A DNA stretch of 64,000 nucleotides from Platerodrilus igneus (Eukaryota > Arthropoda > Insecta > Coleoptera > Lycidae): the NCBI GenBank assembly GCA_036346225.1, contig JARFIW010001110.1:1240001-1304000 (forward strand), written 5' to 3'. This document shows, piece after piece, positions 56,701 through 64,000 of this stretch (position 1 is its first letter; every line of letters begins with the position of its first letter). The notes below the pieces were generated by a model. That model searched no databases and was not told the origin of the DNA. It saw nothing but the letters and a program-made list of their open reading frames with translations. The translations under genes and the position numbers were made by a program.

Positions 56701-58276
56701 ACTGAGAATTATTTAGGCGAAGACCAATATGGTTTTCGTAAAGACAGAGGGACTAGAGAACCGATACTAATGATTAGGGTAATTCGCGTTTGTAGATTTA
56801 GAAAAAGCATTTGATAGGGTTAATTGGATCGTTATGTTCAGGGTTTTGCAAAAAATAGGAATCTCTCATAGGGATAGAAAAAGTATTTACAGTCTATATA
56901 AAAACCAAAGCGTAGTAATTATATTTGATGAAATAGAAAAGGAAGCTAAGATTAGAAATGGTGTTAGACAGGGTTGTATACTGGCTCCCTTGATTTTTAA
57001 TGTTTATATTGAGGAAGCTTTAAACTTAGCTAGAGAGAGAAAAAAGATAGCTATTAGTGTACAGGGACAGAAAATAGACATGTTACGTTTTGCAGATGAT
57101 GTAGCCATTATAGCAGAGTTTAGAAAAGAGTTAGGAGAGTTTTTAAATATTTTAGATGAGATACTACGGAGTAACTATAGTATGAGAATTAACTCAGTAA
57201 AGATAAAGATAATGACAAGTGAGTTACAGCCTAGTTCTAAACCAAAATTAAAAATAGGTAATACCGAGTTAGAGGAGGTAGATGAATTTTGCTATTTAGG
57301 TAGTATAATTACAAAGGATGGACGTAGCAGAAGGGATATAGCAGCTAGAACAGCTCAAGCTAGAAAAATGTTTTTAAAAAAGAAAACTTACTAATAGCTA
57401 ATAGTATTAGTTTAGATAATAGAAAAAGTTTCTTTAAGTCGTACGTATGGAGCCTTCTACTATATGGTAGTGAAACTTGGACAATTAAAGAAGTAGATAA
57501 GAAAAAGATAGAAGCTTTTGAAACTTGGTGTTATAGGAGAATGTTAAAGATTAGTTGGACAGATAGAGTAACAAACGAGGAAGTTTATAGAAGGATAGGT
57601 GAGGATCCCTGTATGTGGAAACAATTGAAGGTCAGGAGAGATAGAATGATAGGGCACCAGTTAAGACATGAGAGACTATTTAGTAAAGTCTTAGATTATA
57701 GACTACCAAATAAAAATGGAGTAGGAAGGCCTAGACAAAGCTATTTTAGTCAAATTATTAGAGATTTAGGTTGTGAAGGGTATGTAGACCTTTTTAGACT
57801 AGCTCAGAATAGAAAAGAATTTAGAGCTGCGTTAAACCGACTTTAAGTAAGTTCGAAAACAAAACTAAAAAAAATCAGTTAACTAAATGTCACCAGGACA
57901 TAACTCACAATTAGTTAGTGGTCTGGCATGTTGGCAGCGATTCGTTGCTTAAGCCTTACCATAACATATAATTTAACACTTTTCCTTTTTGAAGCGGATA
58001 ACCAGGTTATATTTCATTTCCTTATAAATGGTAATTATGTAAACATGTTAAAGTTCTTTAACAACCATCAGGTTGCTAATATCTATGTAAAGCCAGCTGG
58101 ATAGGAAAAAGATAGAAGGATATAGGAAGACCTAGACCAAACTATATTAGTCAAATTATTAGAAATTTGGGTTGTGAAAGGTATGTAAAGCTTTTTAGAT
58201 TAGCACAGAATAGAAAAGAAGTTAGAGCTGCGTCAAACCGACCTTAAGTAAGGTCGAAAACAAAATGATGATGATG
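56701..58276 (+). mobile_element. RTE LINE, copy 3, 5'-truncated, in BEL gag
   Basis: Begins at ACTGAGAATTATTTAGGCG, inside the reverse transcriptase, and ends ATGATGATG. A perfect 12-bp target duplication flanks it. It is opposite in orientation to the BEL element. It is close in sequence to RTE copy 1, including the 3' tail with the duplicated ORF end (58110-58260). 5' truncation with a target duplication is the normal product of LINE target-primed reverse transcription. Confidence 0.9.
56705..57846 (+). pseudogene. RTE reverse transcriptase fragment, copy 3
   Basis: NYLGEDQYGFRKDRGTREPI opens the fragment. About 37 bp present in copy 1 is missing at about 56783, which shifts the frame into FVDLEKAFDRVNWIVMF. 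Then come NGVRQGCILAPLIFNVYIEE and the intact catalytic LRFADDVAIIAE. A further shift near 57387 breaks the frame, after which WCYRRMLKISWTDRVTNEEV continues to the end at 57846. It is truncated, so it cannot move itself. Confidence 0.85.
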
Positions 58277-58288
58277 AAGATGGGATTG
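58277..58288. other. RTE copy 3 target-site duplication, right
   Basis: AAGATGGGATTG directly after the ATGATGATG tail, matching 56689-56700. Confidence 0.85.
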
Positions 58289-59342
58289 CGGTCGAATCTT
58301 GATGCATTTCAAAACTACGAACAGTGTGTACGTCCAAGCTGTTTAAAATCATTTGTACAAGAATGAAATCCCATTGCTCTACAGGTAAATCAAATTTTTT
58401 AAGCGCCTGTAAATTATCGACAATGGTACCAACTAATTTTTGCAAACCGATGGGGTTATCGGAGTTTAATGTAGGAAATTTATCAATATTGTTCCATAGA
58501 GTTGAGGTAATGTGACAAATATTACGATATTTTTCGCGAAGTTTTGTGTATGCAAGAGCGTAATTGGCTTATGTAAGGTCAAAGTTTTTAATGGTTAGGA
58601 GTGCGGAACCTTCAAGTGCTGATTGAAGATACGAAAATTTATCTACATCCGACAAATCGTTATTAAGATGAACTAGACTATCAAAACGATCAATAAAACT
58701 TTCAAACAGACAACTTCAACAGCGAAAGCGGGGGTAATGATACTTTTGACTTTAAGTTATCTAGCCGCGTAGACACATCAGCTCGATATGAAAATTGGCT
58801 GGTAAACAGCTTGAAATAGAGCGCTTTTATTTGAAAATACTTGTTATCAAAGCGTCTACGGTAGCGTCTTCCAAGTCAAATTTTTCATCATCGTCACCGG
58901 CGGAAGAAATTGCCCCTACTATCCAATTATAATGTGTGAAGAAATTTTCTGTAACGGTTTCCAAAGATCTATACTGAGCGCGAGATAAATCTAAAAAAGC
59001 GGTTTCAACTGTACTCTTTTGAGCGATTTCAAACAAATCTTCTGACGAATTGATGGCGATCTTACGTAGCAAACAATTACGTTTTAACTTTTCTGCCGTA
59101 GTTAAATATAAATGGAATACAAACGCAAATGAGATAAGAGCGAAAACTTGACAATTTTAATAGCCTATCGGCGATAACATATACGTAAACCTATTGCACG
59201 GCAGATTAGAAATGCCCGTAAACAACTCAACGATACAAATTATGCTAATTAACTGTCAATACTTTGACGAGCGATAATTAATTATCTGAGCTTGTTGTTT
59301 ACTCAAAATCCGGCGAGAAGTTAACCAATTGTAAAATATTGC

Positions 59343-59858
59343 GGTAAATTTCAAATAGCTAATTAGGAGAGAAAAGTGGACTGTATATAAAATTAAATGA
59401 TATTGAACAAACAACAAATAATTAATGTTTTTAACCAAATCAAACGTTTACTAAAACACTCTTCTGGTGATTTATGCAGCCGTACCAACGAAAAAAACGA
59501 TGTAACCAATACTACTTTTTTTTTGCGGGTGAAGCGAAGTACATTTATAACGATAGCGGTTTTGTAGCAAAGCGGTTCATCTAATTGGTTCTATGCAGAA
59601 CGTGTGTGTAAAAGCGATGCGGCTCGTTCGAACGACGAATCGATTCTCTCCTAAGCTTCGTGGATTTCCCAGTCACTACACTGTTTGCACATGCGCAATA
59701 ACAACGTTCACCACTCACGGCACTTGTTGGCGCGTGCTTTAGTAAACCACGGAAATTCCACTCTAATAAATTTAAATATACGGCGGCAAATTTAAAATAC
59801 TCAACAAACGCGATGTATTAATAAAATTGGCAGTAAAATGTACGATATAAACGGAACA
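59343..59858 (-). repeat. BEL 5' LTR
   Basis: Counterpart of 52591-53110. On the minus strand it starts TGTTCCGTTTATATCG and should carry the element promoter. I could not assign the primer binding site just inside it with confidence. Confidence 0.85.
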
Positions 59859-59863
59859 CAGAA
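59859..59863. other. BEL target-site duplication, right
   Basis: CAGAA directly after the right LTR, matching 52586-52590. Confidence 0.85.
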
Positions 59864-60620
59864 AATTACTAACTACATAACAATAAGCATATTAACATCT
59901 CTCGTAAAACAGCATTGGTATTCGACAAGCGTATACCCCGCCATAAGGTCGCCTCCGATCTATATATAATCTTCGTTGAACAGTATTGGTATCTGGCAAG
60001 TGTAAGCCCTCTTTAGGGTCGCTTGAGAACCATATAAAATATTCGTAGAACAACTTTGGTATCTGTCAAGTGTCAACCCGTCATAGAGTCGCCTAAGAAC
60101 TATGTTAAAATTTACCAAAAAAGAGCCTAAATCATAATGGGTTTCCCTCCTCAAGATAAATATAAAACAGCAACTGCTTGAGCCTAGAGGTAACGTATTC
60201 GCACGCTTCTTTAATAACCATCCTCTCAACCGTATTAATAGAAACATGTTAAAAATTGTTTCAAATCCTCAACTTATTGAATTTATATAAAATTAACTAT
60301 ATAAAAATTAATCAACTGATTTCACGTTAAGCGTATTGGCTACCTAAAAATCGCTACCAGGCCGCAACACAAATTGAAGACACTCATTCTTCTAAACTTT
60401 AAAATTTTCATTTAATGTACCCAAATCAAATATATCAAATATTAATAAATCAAAGTCACTTTCAATTTATGGCATAAATGTCAAACTTGAAATTTTTATT
60501 ATTTTGACAACAATCCTAGGTCATGGATCGATCGAAACGTAAATACAGACAATTGTAACAATTACGAGTGGTTTAATTCGCAAAAAAGATCAAGAAAAAT
60601 TTTAAACGAATTCAGCAACG
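59864..60620. repeat. Right arm of foldback repeat
   Basis: Inverted partner of 50700-51430. It includes three subunits (about 59905-60115), outer GATTTCACGTTAAGCGTATTGG and TAAATCAAAGTCACTTTCAAT-type segments, and TTTCTTGATC near the outer edge. It is separated from its left arm by Penelope-like element C and the BEL element. Confidence 0.75.
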
Positions 60621-60706
60621 CAATATATCACTCATCCTTAAAAGCAACTTTTGGATAGTCGCCCTAATGAAACTAGTCTGCCGTGTTTCGGGGTTCTCAC
60701 TTGACG

Positions 60707-61035
60707 TGTATTAAATACAGTACTTTGTTGTGCTTGCGTATTTACATGCAATGCTCATCTTATTACTATGGGTGTTGATAAGTTGGTCACGCAATGGTCA
60801 AATGATGATTCTAAAAGCGACTTTATAAGTATTGTAAAGTGATTTTTGATAAAGATAAGCGACGAAGCAGAAAAAATTTCGATTAATATATAAGTATCTG
60901 AGCTCGTATCCATCTTTTTAATAAATTACCATAGGAAATTGTTTTTAGTAGTATGAGAAATATCTACTTGTTTTAGTAAATGCTCTATAATAACCATCGT
61001 TCCTGGTGGACATCTCTGGCGACTTGAAATGTTCA
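60707..61035 (+). repeat. Direct repeat, left copy (about 330 bp)
   Basis: AAATACAGTACTTTGTTGTGCTTGCG through TAGTAAATGCTCTATAATAACC and CTGGTGGACATCTCTGGC. It matches 63679-64000 in the same orientation with many substitutions. The two could be the LTRs of an old 3 kb element or separate copies of one repeat. Confidence 0.7.
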
Positions 61036-61081
61036 GGCACTGTGGCGAATTTGCTCCCGTCAGGGTGGCCATTTTTAGCGG

Positions 61082-61093
61082 TCATGGTGGTTG
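61082..61093. other. SINE copy 3 target-site duplication, left
   Basis: TCATGGTGGTTG, repeated exactly at 61390-61401. Confidence 0.85.
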
Positions 61094-61389
61094 AGGTGGC
61101 TCCGTGGCGTAGTTGGTATGCGTATGACTACTACGGCCAAGTCCCGGGTTCGAATCACGACATGGTCCGCTTGAAAAATATTGGGCGAGCGTTTTTCACA
61201 AAAATACACCCTCCTTCGGATGAGAAGTAAAATAGAGGTTTCGTATGTGTGTTGTCGCGCACGTTAAAGATCCCTACCTTGCTTAGAACAGCAAGGGTTC
61301 GGCAAAATTCAAAACTTTCAAGTAAAAAAAACTCGTATCTTGGCCAATTTAGTACCTTCGGATGGAGCATTGCAAAATTACACGTAAGA
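61094..61389 (+). mobile_element. tRNA-derived SINE, copy 3, complete with target duplication
   Basis: A full-length copy of the family at 2583 and 2895. The A-box is TGGCGTAGTTGGTATGCG and the B-box GGTTCGAATCA. The CGCGCACGTTAAAGATCCC core and GGTTCGGCAAAATTC follow, and the end is CACGTAAGA. A perfect 12-bp duplication flanks it, which fixes the element length at about 296 bp and shows it moved by target-primed insertion. There is no poly-A tail; the 3' end is a unique sequence, so the partner LINE should share that end. Confidence 0.85.
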
Positions 61390-61401
61390 TCATGGTGGTT
61401 G
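61390..61401. other. SINE copy 3 target-site duplication, right
   Basis: TCATGGTGGTTG, matching 61082-61093. Confidence 0.85.
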
Positions 61402-63437
61402 GGGGGTCTTTGGTATATACTGTACCTTACTTTTATAAAAAGAGTAAGTGCACGACGAAGTATAAGAAATACTTCGGCACAGCTTGCATCGACCTTTATG
61501 GTTTCGGAGGCTGCATGAGACTTGAAATCACAGGGTAAGGGAAATGTTTAGAGAATATCTGAATGTTAAAATTTAAATATCAAGACACTTGTTTGCACAA
61601 CTGTAAAATAACTTAGAGAAACAAAAGTTAAAACACGATAAAAGAAATTCGACTAAATATGTATATTAATACTCAGTTATTACAATTCCAAAGGCATGTA
61701 TAAGATATACGCTTGTGTCATTAACATTGTAGACATCGCTATATATTTTAAAATAATATAATTCACATATTTAATAAACATACACGAGAAAATTTCTATA
61801 GAGAAACCAAAATAAATTATCTCTGTTTAGAAACTCAAAATTTTACTTAATGCGGGAGTAAATCAAAAAGTGATCATAATTGTAATAATGTCATGTAACA
61901 AATGCACATGAAATGAAAGTTCAAGTAATAAACCTTTTCACCATAAGAAGCTTCATGAAGTTCGAATGTTTACATATTTTTAGGTTATGTATTAGAGAAT
62001 TTTATTTGAAATCAATTAAGGTAAGTAAAAGGTAATTAATAATCGAAACAAAATATTTGTAGTGACAAAAACAAATTTAAATAGAGGTTAGGCCTCTTTA
62101 TTTTAACAGAAAAAACGATAAGGTAAAAGCTTTAATCTCATACTACCTGTAGTATCAGTAACTGAACTACTACTAAGTTACTTAATTTATAAGAATCCTT
62201 CAATATCCAGGAAACTGAAACATCCTGCGTTGGAGGATCTCCTAGAGTAGGTACAAAACAACATGTGGTCGACTTCAAATGTTGTCTTTAACAGACTTCT
62301 GTTCCATAAAATTTTTCAATAAGACAGTAACTGGGCAGCTATATGAAAGTAGAAGGAAACGAAATATAAAATTTTTGTGATGAGAGTATTTATTTTACAT
62401 CATCTGGTTGTGCGAAAACACGAGCAATTTTTCCATGTAGAAATCTGAATGAGCGAAACACGTCGCCCGTAACATCGGTAACCAAAACACAGGTAGTCGG
62501 AACATAAGGTAGCAGCATATGTTACCGAAGCACCCTAGAAAATTCAGTTGTGTTACAAAAGTGAAAATCTAACACGAGGTGCAAAGGAAAATTAAATCCA
62601 TTAATATCTTACCATCTTTATAAATATTTGATGGGCTTAACGAATAAAGAACTTCTTTATCCGTTACACAACAAATTTAGAATTATATTTAAATGTTAAT
62701 TTAGGATTTATGATTAGAAAATTTACATATCAGGTAAGCACATGAGGCAAGATAGAAGTTCAAATCAAAAATGCTCAACAGTGCCAGATAAGCAATCAGA
62801 TATCACAAGAGAAATAAAAATTTGACCCTTCAAATAAATTATTTTCGGTCATCTTCGGGATGGACGATCTCTAGCGATTATTCTCAATAATACAAAATTA
62901 GAACCACACCAGTTGTGCTTTTGGAATAAACACTTCAGAAATAACCAATAGGAAAGTTTCATATACATATAATTATTTATACTTATTTAACAAATTAGGA
63001 ACTTGTGGATTAAAACTAATAATCCAGGATTGTGCGAGATAAATTCTTATAGAAAATATAATTATATAATAGAGTAATTTTATATTTAAATGTAGCTATA
63101 AGCATTTGTATGCTAATAGTGCCAAGCACAAATATAACATGCTAAAATATAAGCAAAAAGGCATGTTACAATACATGCATATTTTTTAATTTGCACAACT
63201 ACAATTTTTTTAGTGTTTTAATATAGCGTTGTTATGTGATACAGCCTATTTCCGTTCCAAATATAGGTAAGCTCCTACAAAAAAAAAGAGATTGTTAAAC
63301 TATGGAAATTTTGAATAGTACGGGGTATATTAATACACATAATGATAAATTTCTTGTTAAGAAATATATATGTGGGGCGGTTATTTATGTGGGACGTTCT
63401 CGAAAATTTGTGTCAGCTAGTCAACGTGTTATAATCG
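61402..63437. other. No gene recognised
   Basis: AT-rich sequence between the two 330-bp direct repeats. No coding remnants of a retrotransposon were found in either strand, which weakens the LTR interpretation of those repeats. Confidence 0.4.
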
Positions 63438-63512
63438 AAACATGTGGGTGTAAATAGTTTGTTGGACAGAAGTGTTGAAAATATTAACGAGAAGTATACA
63501 CATTTCATGTGT
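63438..63512 (+). repeat. Dispersed repeat, copy 2
   Basis: ACATGTGGGTGTAAATAG through GAGAAGTATACACATTTCATG matches 12096-12172. Confidence 0.6.
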
Positions 63513-63678
63513 TTCGCGTTAAGGCATTATGATTTGAATAAGGGGCCGCTTCACTCGAAGGTACTACATTGGGTTTCGCATTAAGGCAGCACGAACAGAC
63601 GTTATTTGGGAAGTTTGTTGGTGGCACTACCAAAAATGTCTCAGCACGAATCAAGAAGAATCGTATAAAGCATGAGTA

Positions 63679-64000
63679 TAAAATACAGTATCTTGTTGTG
63701 CTTGCGTGTTTAGATGCAGAATTCGTCTTATCACTATAACAGTTTATAAGTTGTGCTTGCAATGGTTGAACGATGATACTAAACGCGATTTTATAACTTC
63801 TGTGAAAAAATTTTTGATAAGATAAACGACGATGAAGGAAGAATTTTGAATAATATATATAAAAGTAAATAGCTTGTATCTATATTTTTTAATACAGGTG
63901 TCTAAAGAATTGTTTTTAATTATACGATAAATTTCTACTTGATTTAGTAAATGCTCTAATAACAATCGCTTCCTGGTGGTCATCTCTGGCTGTCATGCCT
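63679..64000 (+). repeat. Direct repeat, right copy, runs to window edge
   Basis: AAATACAGTATCTTGTTGTGCTTGCG through CTGGTGGTCATCTCTGGC, matching 60707-61035. A TATAAAATA box-like motif sits at its left edge. The sequence may continue past the window. Confidence 0.7.

Larger units (their letters stand above)
56396..59072 (-). pseudogene. BEL/Pao gag, interrupted by an RTE insertion
   Basis: The structural protein begins upstream of or at 59072: IAINSSEDLFEIAQKS, DLSRAQYRSLETVTENFFTH, with an acidic tail DDDEKFDLEDATVDAL. The middle part (58445-58289) reads LVGTIVDNLQALKKFDLPVE and WDFILVQMILNSLD, the signature of DUF1759-type BEL gag. The RTE copy 56701-58276 then interrupts it. It resumes with SLNHKTDLNKIIHSSN and the zinc knuckle CPLCNQDHNLYRC (C-x2-C-x3-H-x4-C). 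There is a stop after the 59072 frame near 58827, plus other shifts. The knuckle binds the element RNA in related gag proteins. Confidence 0.8.
52591..59858 (-). mobile_element. BEL/Pao LTR retrotransposon with intact LTR pair
   Basis: LTRs of about 516-520 bp flank gag and pol on the minus strand. A 5-bp duplication (CAGAA) marks both outer borders. Domain order on the minus strand is gag with a zinc knuckle, aspartic protease, reverse transcriptase, RNase H and a remnant of integrase, which is the BEL/Pao order. An RTE copy (56701-58276) is inserted in gag, and the integrase core is deleted. The element lies in Penelope-like element C, inside a foldback repeat. Confidence 0.9.

Noticed and set aside
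1..64000. CRISPR arrays, bacterial operons or phage-type defence systems
   Set aside because: Composition, introns, retroelements and SINEs show eukaryotic nuclear DNA. No regularly spaced repeat/spacer array is present.

Overview
The window looks like a gene-poor, AT-rich stretch of an insect nuclear genome. Nothing in it looks bacterial or viral-genomic. The evidence is the transposon mix (BEL/Pao, Ty3/gypsy, RTE, Penelope-like, DD41D-type Tc1/mariner, hAT-like, tRNA-derived SINEs), short GT-AG introns, many (TA)n tracts, and one candidate exon resembling the N-terminus of an insect odorant receptor. A beetle is my guess, but that rank is inference only.

Layout. 1-5.4 kb: two gypsy-type LTR + primer-binding-site fragments, a decayed gag and two tRNA-derived SINEs. 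5.8-6.3 kb: a (CACACACG)n array. 9.4 kb: the candidate odorant-receptor first exon. 12.2-16.9 kb: a degenerate minisatellite, two Penelope-like elements (PLEs A and B) and a 0.93 kb TA-flanked MITE between them. 16.9-21.2 kb: two mariner-type elements fused end to end. 26.3-27.1 kb: a gypsy integrase remnant. 28.9-30.9 kb: a foldback repeat. 33.0-33.5 kb: a (TA)n-bounded inverted SINE with a tRNA-like head at its centre. 33.5-37.1 kb: a nearly full-length RTE LINE. 37.2-39.8 kb: a third mariner-type element, abutting a second RTE fragment (39.8-40.8 kb). 40.9-42.3 kb: a hAT-like transposase remnant. 43.95 kb: a possible 57-nt exon. 45.8-47.1 kb: another gypsy gag remnant. 48.1-50.3 kb: a fourth mariner-type element. 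50.7-60.6 kb: a four-layer nest, in which a foldback repeat holds PLE C, which is split by a BEL element whose gag is split by a third RTE copy. 61.1 kb: a SINE with a 12-bp target duplication, lying between two 0.33 kb direct repeats (60.7 and 63.7 kb).

Almost every coding region is broken by stops or frameshifts, so this is a transposon graveyard with a few well-preserved insertions. These include the BEL element with a 5-bp target duplication, the RTE copy inside it with a 12-bp duplication, and mariner element 4 with a transposase broken by one frameshift. The points most worth a second look are: (1) all three PLE copies are head-to-head inverted pairs with 3' ends pointing outward, two of them carrying hammerhead-like motifs, and a SINE has the same shape and the same (TA)n borders; (2) two related transposases carry 55-60 nt introns at different positions, each bounded by direct AGGTA repeats; (3) the RTE family carries a second copy of the end of its own ORF in its 3' tail.
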